A stretch of 64,000 bases of DNA, taken from Streptomyces olivochromogenes. Lineage in GTDB: Bacteria; Actinomycetota; Actinomycetes; Streptomycetales; Streptomycetaceae. A program made the position numbers and the translations under genes. The notes beneath the pieces were generated by a model. The model was not told the DNA's origin, searched no databases, and saw only the letters and a program-made list of their open reading frames with translations. The stretch is taken from NCBI RefSeq assembly GCF_021538895.1, contig NZ_JADDRL010000006.1:62001-126000 (forward strand), given 5' to 3'. This document shows, piece by piece, positions 34,059 through 43,108 of this stretch; position 1 is the stretch's first letter; each line of letters begins with the position of its first letter.

Positions 34059-35111
34059 CTACCAGTCACCGTCCTCGACCGGCTTGCCCGGGGCGTCCTT
34101 CAGCGGCTTCACCTGCCCGGGAGAGGGTTCCTGCCAGGGTTCCAGGTCGTCCCCGAGCCAGTCGCCGACCGGCTTGACCGCCCCGAGGGTGTCGGTGGGG
34201 GCCAGGTCCTCGGCGTCCTGGTCGTAGTAGTCGTACCAGGGCAGACCCGCCCGGGTGTACGCCGCCCGGTCCACCGGCGACGGCGGCGGCTCCTCGCCCG
34301 TGATGCGCCGCCACTCCGGAGGCGTCACCAGGTGCACGAACACCCGCCCGGCCGGCTCCTCGGCCCAGTCCTTCAGCCGCCGGTCGTCGCGGTAGACCTC
34401 CTGGCGCATCGAACCGCCGACGCCGAGCCCCATCGCCGCGGACATCGCCCGCCGCGCCGGGGCCGCGGGCATCGGGGCCGCTCCCGGAGCCATGGGCGCC
34501 GCCGCCGGGGCCATGGCCGGGAGCGCGGCCCCGAACCCCCCGGCCGACCGCGTCCGCTCCCGCTGGGCCTCCTGCTCCCGGCGCCAGGCGGCCAGCGGCT
34601 CGTCGCGCAGCGGGAACGACTGGAGCTGTACGCCGCCCCACACCTCCTCGCCCGTGACCTGCCCCTCCACCGTGGCGCCCAGCCCCAGCGGCACGGCCAC
34701 GAACTGGCGGACCGTGCCCTTGCCCGAGTTGATGCCGTCGAGCCAGGGCTGCCGGGGCAGTACGACGTAGTTCTGCGGCTTGTGGGACAGCCGGCCGGTC
34801 CAGCGCTTGCCGGAGACCGCGCACACCTTGCCCACCCCGACCTGTAGGGCGGCCGGTTCCGTGGTGCCCGCGAAGCTCAGCCACATCGCCTCGCGCAGAT
34901 ACACCGGCAGCAGCACGCCGCCGCGCGCCCGCCACTCGTCGGGGACGGTGTCCGGGTAGTCCGCCACCCGCCGGACCGGGAACTCGCCCAGACCCGGCGG
35001 CAGCGCGTGCGTGCCCGTCTCGGGCAGCCGCAGCGTGCGCACGAACCGCACCACCACCCCGCCCGGCAGTCGCAGCGTGTTCCCGTCGATCCGTACGGCC
35101 GTGTCGGTCAT
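34059..35111 (-). CDS. Conserved protein of unknown function
   Basis: I do not recognise this 350-residue protein. It has no signal peptide or membrane segment. Residues about 1-175 form a compact region rich in beta-strand patterns (GGVVVRFVRTLRLPETG, NYVVLPRQPWLDGINSGKG, VAVPLGLGATVEGQVTG). Residues about 185-235 are a low-complexity Ala/Pro/Met segment, and the C-terminal part (DDRRLKDWAEEP, WYDYYDQDAEDLAPTD) is acidic. It stands alone between the lactonase and the FUSC gene, on the same strand as both. Confidence 0.7.
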   Translation of the reverse strand: MTDTAVRIDGNTLRLPGGVVVRFVRTLRLPETGTHALPPGLGEFPVRRVADYPDTVPDEWRARGGVLLPVYLREAMWLSFAGTTEPAALQVGVGKVCAVSGKRWTGRLSHKPQNYVVLPRQPWLDGINSGKGTVRQFVAVPLGLGATVEGQVTGEEVWGGVQLQSFPLRDEPLAAWRREQEAQRERTRSAGGFGAALPAMAPAAAPMAPGAAPMPAAPARRAMSAAMGLGVGGSMRQEVYRDDRRLKDWAEEPAGRVFVHLVTPPEWRRITGEEPPPSPVDRAAYTRAGLPWYDYYDQDAEDLAPTDTLGAVKPVGDWLGDDLEPWQEPSPGQVKPLKDAPGKPVEDGDW

Positions 35112-35156
35112 CCGCCCGCTCCCTTCCGTCCCGGGGCCGTGCCTACCGGTCCCCCC

Positions 35157-36428
35157 TCACAGAGAACGCCCGTCGGTACCGGGGCGGTTCCGGCGCAGCC
35201 GTTCCGGTACGCCGAGACGCTCGCGCAGCCGGCTCAGGCGCGGCAGCTTGGCGCGCTGCTCGCCCGAGACCCGGTCCAGTTCCTCCAGCAGGCGACGCGA
35301 GCGGTGTTCGGTGTCGAGCTCGTCGAGGATCCGGTTCACCTCGGTGACGACGGCGCCGTACAGCTGCCAGTGCCGGGCGTCGCGCTCGACCTCGTCGCGC
35401 AGCACCAGCGCCAGCTTGTCGCGGGTGCCGGCGGCCGTGTGCAGCTCGGCGGTGAGCCGGGCCTCGGCGGACTCGGCGCTGAGGCTGAGGTCGGTGGTCA
35501 CCAGCACCGCGAAGCTGACCACGGCGTCGGCGATCTGGGACAGCAACTCCTCGACGACGGCGCCCGCCTCCGGCGGGAAGAGCGGGTCGGGGTCGCGGGC
35601 CTTGGCCAGGTCGGTGAAGGAGCGGGCCAGCACCCGCAGGACGACCGTGCAGATCTCCAGCGTGTCCAGCCCGGTCCGCAGCACCACCCGGTGCAGCAGG
35701 CCCTCCTTCACGCGCGGGTTGAGCCGCAGGCTGTCCTCGGCCTGCCGCAGGGCCGCGTCCACCTCGACGATGTCGTGGTCGAGCCGGCGCGCCTCGTGCA
35801 GCCGCGCCGCCGCCTGCTGCCACGGGATGCGGCCCGCGGCCTCCTCACCCATGCGCAGCATCAACTGCCGTACCCGGCGGGCCAGCCCCTCGATCGACTC
35901 ACCGGCCTCGTCCACCCACACCGGGGGAGGCAGCAGCACGTTGCAGGCCAGGCCGACCACCGCGCCGATCAGCGTCTCCACCACCCGGGCCCAGGCCGTG
36001 TTGCCGACCGTGGTGACCCCGAGCACCAGCATGGCGCTGATGGCCACCTCGGGTACGTACTCGTCGACGCGCACCAGGTGCCCCACGGCCAGCGAGGCCA
36101 CGATCAGCAGCGCGAGGCTCCACCAGGTCAGCCCCACCAGCAGGCTGAACGCGATGGCGACCAGGACCCCGGCCACCACCGAGTTCACCCGGCGGATGCC
36201 GTTGGTGAGCGTCGCGTACAGCGTGACCTGGACGACCAGCAGGGCGGTCAGGGGCGCGGTCAGCGGCGCGGGTTCCGGACTCAGGCGCAGCGCGAGGACG
36301 TAGGCGATCGTCGCCGCGGTGGCCGACCGCAGCGTCTGGACGACGATCGGGTCTCGATAGCGCTTCAGGAACCGCGCGGGCACCGTGGCCCACTTTCGTA
36401 CGTCTGGCATCCCTTGGCCTGTTCCCAT
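35157..36428 (-). CDS. FUSC / aromatic acid exporter family membrane protein
   Basis: This is a 423-residue membrane protein. The N-terminal half has about six hydrophobic segments (for example APLTALLVVQVTLYATLTNG and VAISAMLVLGVTTVGNTAWA), matching the ArAE/FUSC transporter fold. The C-terminal half is a long cytoplasmic helical domain rich in Arg and Glu. Related proteins export aromatic acids or are of unknown role. The usual family repeat of a second membrane half is missing, as is common in actinobacterial members. ATG at 36428 or 36410 could be the start. Confidence 0.82.
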   Translation of the reverse strand: MGTGQGMPDVRKWATVPARFLKRYRDPIVVQTLRSATAATIAYVLALRLSPEPAPLTAPLTALLVVQVTLYATLTNGIRRVNSVVAGVLVAIAFSLLVGLTWWSLALLIVASLAVGHLVRVDEYVPEVAISAMLVLGVTTVGNTAWARVVETLIGAVVGLACNVLLPPPVWVDEAGESIEGLARRVRQLMLRMGEEAAGRIPWQQAAARLHEARRLDHDIVEVDAALRQAEDSLRLNPRVKEGLLHRVVLRTGLDTLEICTVVLRVLARSFTDLAKARDPDPLFPPEAGAVVEELLSQIADAVVSFAVLVTTDLSLSAESAEARLTAELHTAAGTRDKLALVLRDEVERDARHWQLYGAVVTEVNRILDELDTEHRSRRLLEELDRVSGEQRAKLPRLSRLRERLGVPERLRRNRPGTDGRSL

Positions 36429-36508
36429 TCCTCGGACGGGTCGAACGTACCTTCATTGAGGACGGGCTGTGTCCGCAAGAGGGATGCCTTTCGGACACGC
36501 CGGTGCCG

Positions 36509-37003
36509 TCAGACGTACAGCTTGTCCAGGAACGCGGCCAGATTGCCCGCCGTCCGGGCTATCTGCTCCTCGGTCGTGAGGCTCTCCTCGAAGCGCATGC
36601 CGGACTGGGGCACCTTCCTGCCTCGTACATAGAGGGAGCAGGCCAGGTCGGTACACATGTACAGGCCGACCGAGTTGCCCTCGCGGCCGGCCGCGCCGGC
36701 CTTGCGGGCGGTCATCAGCGAGACGCCGCCGCCGGGGTGGGTCGTCAGGCACACCGAGCACATGCTGCGGTGCAGAAAGCCCCGCTGGGAGGACGGGAAG
36801 CGCAGCGACACACCGACCGGCCGGCCCTCCCGCTCGGTGACCAGATAGCTTCGGTCAGGAGCGCCGGGATCTCGCCAGCCGAGGAAGTCCAGGTCGTCCC
36901 ACGGGCGTTCGGCGAGGTCGCGGGGGACCGCCAGGCGCTTGGCCTCACCCTTGGAACAGTTGACGAACGAGTCGCGGACGGCCGGCTCGGTGAGTGGTCT
37001 CAT
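36509..37003 (-). CDS. FBP-domain protein (elongation factor G-binding, FusB-like)
   Basis: This is a 164-residue protein with a C-terminal treble-clef zinc site: CSVC near residue 82 and CTDLAC near residue 116, with the surrounding FLHRSMCSVCLTTHPGG and GLYMCTDLACSLYVRG matching the FBP domain. FusB-type proteins bind EF-G and help release it from stalled ribosomes; some give fusidic acid resistance. This member lacks the long N-terminal part of staphylococcal FusB. A TGGACA-N17-TAGCTA promoter lies upstream. Confidence 0.88.
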   Translation of the reverse strand: MRPLTEPAVRDSFVNCSKGEAKRLAVPRDLAERPWDDLDFLGWRDPGAPDRSYLVTEREGRPVGVSLRFPSSQRGFLHRSMCSVCLTTHPGGGVSLMTARKAGAAGREGNSVGLYMCTDLACSLYVRGRKVPQSGMRFEESLTTEEQIARTAGNLAAFLDKLYV

Positions 37004-37045
37004 GGGGTGTCACGTCTTTCCGGGAGTCGAAAAACCTAGGGGGGC

Positions 37046-37074
37046 TAGCTAATTGCCTACTGGCTTTTTGTCCA
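37046..37074 (-). promoter_or_regulatory. Candidate promoter of FBP gene
   Basis: On the minus strand TGGACA (37069-37074) and TAGCTA (37046-37051) are 17 bp apart in an unusually AT-rich patch. It points into the FBP gene 43 bp downstream. Confidence 0.5.
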
Positions 37075-37145
37075 GCGTAGAGAGCCTCAGGGAAGCGCTC
37101 CACCTGTTTTCCGGGTGCCCCGCGGGGCCGTGCGGGCCGCCGTCG

Positions 37146-37168
37146 CTTAGCTCATAACGTGAACTAAG
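37146..37168. promoter_or_regulatory. Candidate ROK regulator operator
   Basis: CTTAGCTCA (37146-37154) and TGAACTAAG (37160-37168) are inverted arms matching in 8 of 9 positions (CTTAGYTCA) around a 5-bp spacer. It lies 74 bp before the ROK start, between divergent genes, so autoregulation is plausible. Confidence 0.45.
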
Positions 37169-37241
37169 GGTTGGAGGAATGTCGCGCCAAGCCCGTCCGC
37201 GGAGGTATGTTGCAGGTCGGGCAGGGTTCGAAGGGAGCCAC

Positions 37242-38534
37242 ATGGCGGGGCGGAACGGGCGCACGGTACGCGACCTCAGGCGAGGAAACCGCACGGCCGT
37301 GCTGCAGAGGCTGTACTTCGACGGGCCGCTCAGCCGCTTCGAACTCGGCCCGGCGACCGGCCTGAGCTCCGGCTCGGTCAGCAACGTCGTCGCGGACCTG
37401 ATCGCCGACGGACTGGTCGAGGAGGCCGGCAGCGTCGACTCCGACGGCGGCCGCCCGCGCACGCTGCTGCGGGTCGCCCCGCACAGCGGGCACATGATCG
37501 GCGTCGATGTCGGCGAGACCCGGGTCCGCGTCGAGCTGTTCGACCTCACCCTCACCGAGCTGGCCCGCGCCGAACACCCCCTGACCCAGCAGGGGTACGA
37601 CGTCGAGGTCATCGTCGGCCACATCCGGGACGGTATCGCCGAGGTCCTCGCGGCCGCCGGGACCGACCCCGGGCGGCTGCTCGGCGTCGGGGTCGGCGTC
37701 CCCGGCATCGTCGAGCACGCCGAGGACCGGGGTGCCGTGGTGCACGGGCAGACGATCGGCTGGGACGCCGTGCCGCTGGAGGCCCTGCTCCGCTCCGGCT
37801 CCCAACTGCCCGACTCCGTCCCGTACTTCATCGACAACGGTGCCAAGACGCTGGGCCAGGCGGAGATGTGGTTCGGCGCGGGCCGCGGCGCCCGCAACGC
37901 GGTCGTGGTGCTCTTCGGCTCCGGCGTCGGCGCCTGTCTCGTCACCCCGGAGGTGGAGCACGGGCGCGCCGTCGAGTGGGGCCATCTGACGGTACGGGTC
38001 CGGGGGCGGCGCTGCCGCTGCGGCGCGCTCGGCTGTCTGGAGGCCTACGCGGGCGCGGAGTCCCTGCTCGCCCGCTGGGCCGAGGAGGGCGGGCGCCCGC
38101 CTCAGGGCACGGACGAGGAGACCGCGCTCACCGCGATGCTGGCCGCCGCCTACCCGGCCGGGGGCACCGCCGCCGACCCGGTCGCGCTGTCGGTCCTGGA
38201 GGAGACCGCCGAATACCTCGGCGCCGGCCTCTCCGACCTGATCAACCTCTTCCAGCCCGAGCGGATCCTGATCGGCGGCTGGGCCGGACTCCAGCTCGGC
38301 GCCCGCTTCCTGCCCGCCGTACGCCGCCACGCGACCTCGTACGCGCTGCGCCATCCCGCCGAGAAGGTCACCATCGACCTCGGCAGGCTCGGTCCCGACG
38401 CGGTCACCGTCGGCGCCGCGATCCTGCCCCTCGCGGACTTCTTCGCCCGCGGCGGCCGTCGCGCCGAGCCGACGGCCGAGGACCGGCTCCCGGCCTGGCG
38501 GACGGCGCTTGAGGAACGCGCGCCGTACCAGTAG
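37242..38534 (+). CDS. ROK family transcriptional regulator
   Basis: This is a 430-residue ROK repressor. The N-terminal winged helix (residues about 10-70) contains RGNRTAVLQRLYFDGPLSR and GLSSGSVSNVVADL. The sugar-kinase-like domain has IGVDVGETRVRVELFDL, LGVGVGVPGIVEHAE, and the ROK zinc signature RCRCGALGCLEAYAG near residue 262. ATG at 37242 follows AAGGGAG at 37231-37237 and is preferred over an upstream start 21 codons earlier. The ligand is presumably a sugar, but no sugar genes adjoin it. Confidence 0.9.
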   Translation: MAGRNGRTVRDLRRGNRTAVLQRLYFDGPLSRFELGPATGLSSGSVSNVVADLIADGLVEEAGSVDSDGGRPRTLLRVAPHSGHMIGVDVGETRVRVELFDLTLTELARAEHPLTQQGYDVEVIVGHIRDGIAEVLAAAGTDPGRLLGVGVGVPGIVEHAEDRGAVVHGQTIGWDAVPLEALLRSGSQLPDSVPYFIDNGAKTLGQAEMWFGAGRGARNAVVVLFGSGVGACLVTPEVEHGRAVEWGHLTVRVRGRRCRCGALGCLEAYAGAESLLARWAEEGGRPPQGTDEETALTAMLAAAYPAGGTAADPVALSVLEETAEYLGAGLSDLINLFQPERILIGGWAGLQLGARFLPAVRRHATSYALRHPAEKVTIDLGRLGPDAVTVGAAILPLADFFARGGRRAEPTAEDRLPAWRTALEERAPYQ

Positions 38535-38603
38535 GGAATGCCGTTTCGGTGTCCCCTTCCCGAGGTACTCGTCGCCCTCGAACCGACGCGAGGGGAGTAC
38601 ACC

Positions 38604-38837
38604 GTGGCCGATCAGCGCGGGCACGAGTCCGCCGAGGACGGTGGGCCCGTACCGCGGGACCTGCCGGACCAGCAGGCCGACGCCGGCGAGGACCCGTGGG
38701 AGGTCTCCCCGGACGCCGCGAGCGTCGGCGATGACGACGTCCCGGACACCGACGAGGCGGGGACGGGGCGGCGGGGCGCACCGCACTCGGGGGCGGTGCA
38801 CCCGGAGCATCCGGTGCCGGACGAACCCTCCGCCTGA
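38604..38837 (+). CDS. Small acidic protein of unknown function
   Basis: This 77-residue protein starts with GTG (AGGGGAG at 38591-38597). It is strongly acidic and disordered-looking, rich in Asp, Glu, Pro and Gly (AGEDPWEVSPDAASVGDDD), with no cysteine, membrane segment or known motif. I recall similar small acidic proteins in Streptomyces but no function. It follows the ROK gene after 69 bp. Confidence 0.6.
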   Translation: MADQRGHESAEDGGPVPRDLPDQQADAGEDPWEVSPDAASVGDDDVPDTDEAGTGRRGAPHSGAVHPEHPVPDEPSA

Positions 38838-38887
38838 CGCCCCGACCGCCCGACCGTCCGTGCCAGCCGGCCCGGCGACCCGTGTTC

Positions 38888-39919
38888 TCAGCCCACCCTG
38901 TGCCCGCGCAGGGTGACCGTCTCCGCTCCCGCCTCCTCGTGCGTTCCGCCCAGGAACTCCCGCAGCACGTCCGGCGCGAGGTGCTCCGGCCACCAGCCCA
39001 GTTCCGTGTGGGCGCGGGTGCAGTTCATCAGGGGCAGGCGCAGGACCGCGTCGAACAGGTGCGGTGAGGCGGGCAGCAGATGGAGTCCCCAGGCGGCCGC
39101 GATCGCCGAGCGCGCCGCCGTGCGCGGCAGCCGCACCGGGCGGCTGCCCAGCATCTCGCCCAGCAGCTCGGCGTCGACCGGCGGTTCGGCCGCCAGGTTG
39201 AAGGCCCCGCGCACCGGCGCGTGCAGGGCGAGGAAGTACGCCTTGGCCGCGTCGTCGGTGTGCAGCGCCTGGACCCGTAGACCGGGGATGTCCGGCAGGA
39301 AGGGCAGCAGCTCGGGGCGGGTCAGCGTGCCCGGCAGGAAGCGGCCGCCGAAGATACGGCGCTGTTCGCTCGCCGACTCCCGTTTGAAGAGGAAGGCCGG
39401 ACGCATGCGCACCACCCGCATCGCGGGGTGATCGCGCTCGAAGCTGTCGAGGGCCCGCTCCAGATAGGCCTTCTCCCGGCAGTACGCGGCGTCCGGCCAG
39501 CCGTGCGTCGGCCACGACTCGTCCACCGCGTGATCCTTCGGCCCCGGCGAGTATGCGCCGACCGACGACGCGTGCACCAGGAGGGGCACGCGCGCCCGCG
39601 CCGCCGCCTCGAACACCCGGATGCTGCCGAGGACGTTGGTCCGCCAGGTCGCCGCCGGATCGTGCGTCGGCTGGAACGCCCAGGCCAGATGCACCACGGC
39701 GGCCGCGCCCGTGAACTCCCGGGCCGGGTCGACCCCTTCCGAGGCCAGGTTGACCGAGGCCCACTCGGTCTTCGGCGGCGCCTCCTCGGGAACCCGGCGG
39801 GCCAGCCCCAGCACCGACCCGGTCCGCGGATCCTCGGAGAGCAGCCGCAGCAGGCTCGTCCCCACATGGCCGGTGGCACCCGTGACGACGACCCGGGCGC
39901 CTCCCATCGCGCTGCTCAC
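38888..39919 (-). CDS. NAD-dependent epimerase/dehydratase family protein
   Basis: This is a 343-residue extended short-chain dehydrogenase. The Rossmann motif VVVTGATGHVGTSLLRLL is at the N-terminus, the catalytic Ser is in VHASSVGAYSPGP and the Tyr/Lys pair in AAYCREKAYLE. The C-terminal half binds the substrate, whose identity is unclear. GTG at 39919 has AGAGGAG upstream; ATG at 39907 is an alternative. It follows the DUF2182 gene by 22 bp on the same strand, so they probably form an operon. Confidence 0.85.
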   Translation of the reverse strand: MSSAMGGARVVVTGATGHVGTSLLRLLSEDPRTGSVLGLARRVPEEAPPKTEWASVNLASEGVDPAREFTGAAAVVHLAWAFQPTHDPAATWRTNVLGSIRVFEAAARARVPLLVHASSVGAYSPGPKDHAVDESWPTHGWPDAAYCREKAYLERALDSFERDHPAMRVVRMRPAFLFKRESASEQRRIFGGRFLPGTLTRPELLPFLPDIPGLRVQALHTDDAAKAYFLALHAPVRGAFNLAAEPPVDAELLGEMLGSRPVRLPRTAARSAIAAAWGLHLLPASPHLFDAVLRLPLMNCTRAHTELGWWPEHLAPDVLREFLGGTHEEAGAETVTLRGHRVG

Positions 39920-39941
39920 CTCGCGCTCCTCTCGGCGGTGG

Positions 39942-40778
39942 TCACATGCCGGTCATGGCCGGCATCGGGCTCTGCAGTCCCGGCAGCAGCACCGGGTGGA
40001 ACGGCGCCAGCGCCGCGAGCACGAGGAACAGCACGCCCACGGCCCGGGCGAGCAGGGGACCCCACGGCGCCAGTTTCTCCAGGAAGATCACCACCGTCAG
40101 GCCGGCCATCGCGCCCAGGTTCATCACACCCAGCGGGATCAGGACCGCCATCAGACCGGCGCAGCAGCCCACGCAGTACGTCCCGTGGCGCACACCCACC
40201 CGCAGGTCGCGCACCGGCGGGCGCGAGCGTTCGCGGCGGATCAGGTGGCGCATCGGGGCACGGCAGTGCCGCAGGCAGAGGGTCTTGAGCGGGGCGAGCT
40301 GATAGAGGCCGGCGAGCAGATAGACGGCGGACGCGATCCAGCGGGCCGCGTCCGGACGGTAGTCCAGCAGGGAACCGGTGAGGGCCAGGCCGACGTAGGC
40401 GAGCAGCCCGAACACCGTCCAGGCCAGCAGATAGCCGCACACGAACACCAGGGTCCGCGCCGTTCGCGCCCAGTCGCCGCAGCAACGGCCGATCGCCCGC
40501 GCCCAGGTGAGGGCCACCGGCGTCGCCGACGGCAGCATCATGCCGGCCGTCATCGTCAGCCACAGCAGCAGAAACAGCGGCAGCGCCAGCCCCATGGTGC
40601 CCGGCCCGGTGCCCATGTCCTCGGCCTGTCCGACGGTCAGCACCCAGGCGATCACCGTGATCAGCGCGATCAGGGACCAGGCCGGCGCGAGCCCGCGCCG
40701 CGGGAGCAGACCCCCGGTCGGTCCGGGCGGCGCGGCCGACGACGGACGGATGAGGGATGCGAGCCAAGGATGGTGCAT
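39942..40778 (-). CDS. DUF2182 membrane protein
   Basis: This is a 278-residue integral membrane protein with about six to seven hydrophobic segments, including AWSLIALITVIAWVLTVG, LPLFLLLWLTMTAGMMLPSA and the Cys-containing GVRHGTYCVGCCAGLMAVLI. The TMTAGMMLPS and CVGCC patterns are characteristic of DUF2182, a predicted metal-binding membrane family. It ends with a Met-rich tail (MPAMTGM), suggesting copper or another soft metal. ATG at 40778 has GGAGG directly upstream and replaces a longer open frame. A role in metal handling is inferred. Confidence 0.8.
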   Translation of the reverse strand: MHHPWLASLIRPSSAAPPGPTGGLLPRRGLAPAWSLIALITVIAWVLTVGQAEDMGTGPGTMGLALPLFLLLWLTMTAGMMLPSATPVALTWARAIGRCCGDWARTARTLVFVCGYLLAWTVFGLLAYVGLALTGSLLDYRPDAARWIASAVYLLAGLYQLAPLKTLCLRHCRAPMRHLIRRERSRPPVRDLRVGVRHGTYCVGCCAGLMAVLIPLGVMNLGAMAGLTVVIFLEKLAPWGPLLARAVGVLFLVLAALAPFHPVLLPGLQSPMPAMTGM

Positions 40779-41002
40779 GGGCCCTCCAGGGGACAGTTCC
40801 AGCACACCACCGCCTCGCATGCGTCGCCACCGGGCCGTGACGATGGCACTCCGCCACCGGTGCCGTGCCTGGCAGGTACGTGCCATGACCCGGCAGGTAA
40901 TCGACGCCCGCCGCCGCCCCCGGAAGCATGGAGGACGTCAGGACGCAGCAGCACGAAGGACGTACCACTCGGCGTTCCCCAGCGGATTCAGGAGGATCCC
41001 CC

Positions 41003-41860
41003 ATGCCGTACTTCGACAGCCCGGCCGACGGCACGCGTCTGCACTACGTCGACTACGGCCCGGCCGACGGCCCCGTCGCCGTGTTCGTCAACAGCTCGTA
41101 CCTCGGCACCGAGATGTGGGAGTACCAGATGCCGCCGCTGGCGGGGGAGGGCTACCGCTGCGTCGGACTCGACCGGCGCGGGCACGGCCGCTCCGACGAC
41201 GTCTGGGGCGGCTACGACCTCGACACCCTCGCCGACGATCTGCACGGACTCCTCGACCACCTGGACCTGGGCGGCGTGACCCTGGTCGGGCACTCGGTGG
41301 GCTGCGCGGAGATCGTCCGGTGCCTGACCCGGCACGGCACGGCGCGCGTGGCCCGGGTCGCCCTTGTCGCCGGCGTCGCCCCCGGCCTCGCCCGCTGCGC
41401 CGACAACCCGGACGGCTGGGACCCGGCGGCCATGCGCGCCGCCAACGAGACCTGGCTGCGGGACCGGCCGGCGTCCTTCAACGACCCCGAGGCGATCCGG
41501 GAGTTCTTCGCGCTCCACCTGCCCGGCAACGAGGTGTCGCCCGCCTACGTCCACTACCTCAGCGGCCGCTGCCTGGTCGCCACCGCCCGCGCGACGAGCG
41601 CGCTCATGGACCTGGTCACCACCCTGGACGTCACCGCCGAGGTGCCCAAGCTCGATCTGCCGGTGCTGGTGCTGCACGGCACGCACGACACGTCGGCGCC
41701 GCTGGAGCTGACCGGCGCCCGCGTGGCCCGGCTCGCGCCCGACTGCACCCTGAAGGTGTACGAGAACGCGGGCCACGGCATGTTCGCCACCCACGGCGCC
41801 GAAATCACCGCCGACCTGCGGGACTTCCTGTCCGCCGGACAGTCGCCCGACCGGGGCTAG
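41003..41860 (+). CDS. Alpha/beta hydrolase
   Basis: This is a 285-residue hydrolase of the arylesterase/chloroperoxidase-like group. The nucleophile elbow is VGHSVGCAE near residue 95, the acid is in LVLHGTHDTSAP near residue 230 and the catalytic His in ENAGHGMFATH near residue 256. The oxyanion region is FVNSSYLGTEMW. ATG at 41003 is preceded by GGAGGA. Its stop overlaps that of the facing SDR gene by four bases (CTAG). Substrate unknown. Confidence 0.88.
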   Translation: MPYFDSPADGTRLHYVDYGPADGPVAVFVNSSYLGTEMWEYQMPPLAGEGYRCVGLDRRGHGRSDDVWGGYDLDTLADDLHGLLDHLDLGGVTLVGHSVGCAEIVRCLTRHGTARVARVALVAGVAPGLARCADNPDGWDPAAMRAANETWLRDRPASFNDPEAIREFFALHLPGNEVSPAYVHYLSGRCLVATARATSALMDLVTTLDVTAEVPKLDLPVLVLHGTHDTSAPLELTGARVARLAPDCTLKVYENAGHGMFATHGAEITADLRDFLSAGQSPDRG

Positions 41861-42822
41861 CCCCGGAACGCGTCCACGCCGGTCAGCTCCGCCGAGAGTT
41901 CCCAGAGCCGGGCCGCCTGCTCCGGGTCCGTCGCCCAGTCCTTCACGCCCGCCCGTGCCCCGTCCGCGGGGGCGGGCTCGGCGATGTCGCAGTCTTCCAG
42001 ATACACCCCGCCCTTACCCTCCAGTTGGGGTGAGGTGGCCGCCCACACCTGGGTGGCCGCGCCCTGCTCCGGGGTCTTGAAGGCCTCGGGGTCCACGAGG
42101 TCGCCGTTCTCGTCGATCCAGCCGGCCTCGACCATCTCCGCGCGGGACAGGTGCCGCTGCAGCGGGGTGAGGATGCCGCCCGGGTGCAGGGAGAAGGCGC
42201 GGACACCGGCGTCCCGGCCCAGCTTGTCGAGGTGCACGGCGAACAGCACGTTCGCCGTCTTCGCCTGCCCGTACGCCGGCCACTTGTCGTAGCCCTCGCG
42301 CCACTGGACGTCGTCCCACCGGATGCCCGAGTAGTGGTGGCCGCGCGAGGAGACGGAGACGACCCGGGCGCCGCCGGGCGCGATAGCCGGCCACAGGCGG
42401 TTGACCAGGGCGTAGTGCCCGAGGTGGTTCGTGGCGAACTGCGCCTCCCAGCCGGGCCCGACCCTGGTCTCCGGGCAGGCCATGATCCCCGCGTTGTTGA
42501 TCACGAAGTCGACGGTCCGGCCGGAGGCCAGGAAACGCTCGGCGAAGCCGCGCACGCTCTCCAGGTCGCCGAGGTCGAGCGCGTCCACCTCGACGCCGTC
42601 GAGGCCGGCCAGTGCCTCCCGGGCGGTCTCCGGGCGCCGCGCGGGGACGACCACCCGGGCGCCCGCGCGGACCAGCGCGCGGGTGGTCTCAAGACCGAGG
42701 CCCGAATAGCCACCGGTGACGATCGCGAGCCGCCCGGTCAGGTCGATGCCCCGCAGGACGTCGTCGGCGGTGCTCCGGGCGTCGAAGCCGGAACCGATCT
42801 TGTGCTGTGCCGTAGTGCTCAT
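41857..42822 (-). CDS. Short-chain dehydrogenase (retinol dehydrogenase-like)
   Basis: This is a 321-residue classical SDR. Cofactor motif IVTGGYSGLGLETTRAL, NNAGIMACPETR, catalytic Ser in VVSVSSRGHHYSG and YGQAKTANVLFA (YxxxK). The C-terminal extension (PEQGAATQVWAATSPQL) is typical of WW-oxidoreductase/retinol-dehydrogenase-like SDRs. The longer open frame upstream is rejected because a MerR-type promoter ends seven bases before this ATG. Confidence 0.9.
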   Translation of the reverse strand: MSTTAQHKIGSGFDARSTADDVLRGIDLTGRLAIVTGGYSGLGLETTRALVRAGARVVVPARRPETAREALAGLDGVEVDALDLGDLESVRGFAERFLASGRTVDFVINNAGIMACPETRVGPGWEAQFATNHLGHYALVNRLWPAIAPGGARVVSVSSRGHHYSGIRWDDVQWREGYDKWPAYGQAKTANVLFAVHLDKLGRDAGVRAFSLHPGGILTPLQRHLSRAEMVEAGWIDENGDLVDPEAFKTPEQGAATQVWAATSPQLEGKGGVYLEDCDIAEPAPADGARAGVKDWATDPEQAARLWELSAELTGVDAFRG

Positions 42823-42829
42823 GGCCGAG

Positions 42830-42860
42830 ACGCTACGAATTGGAGCGCGCTCGAAGTCAA
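42830..42860 (-). promoter_or_regulatory. MerR-type promoter of SDR gene
   Basis: On the minus strand TTGACT (42855-42860) and TAGCGT (42830-42835) are separated by 19 bp, and the spacer holds the 10-bp palindrome GAGCGCGCTC (42843-42852). A 19-bp spacer with an internal dyad is the hallmark of MerR-activated promoters. The -10 ends seven bases before the ATG. The rest of the 286-bp interval to the PHP gene shows no gene. Confidence 0.65.
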
Positions 42861-43108
42861 GCGGAACACCGGGGTGACGCGGATCACCGCCGCGATGGAC
42901 GCGCGACCGGAACAGCCGGAGGTGGTTGCCCGTTGAACGGATCGTGGGTGTGGACGGGACAGTGTCCCCGGGCCTCACCTTTCGCCCACAGGGACGATCG
43001 TTCGGCTGAAGCCCTGTGGAGCATTTCGCCGAGAGGCGACCGCCGTCCGCGCCCACCGCTCGGCAGCCCCGACCGTGATTCCCCCGTCGCGGTCGGGGCC
43101 TTCTGCTG

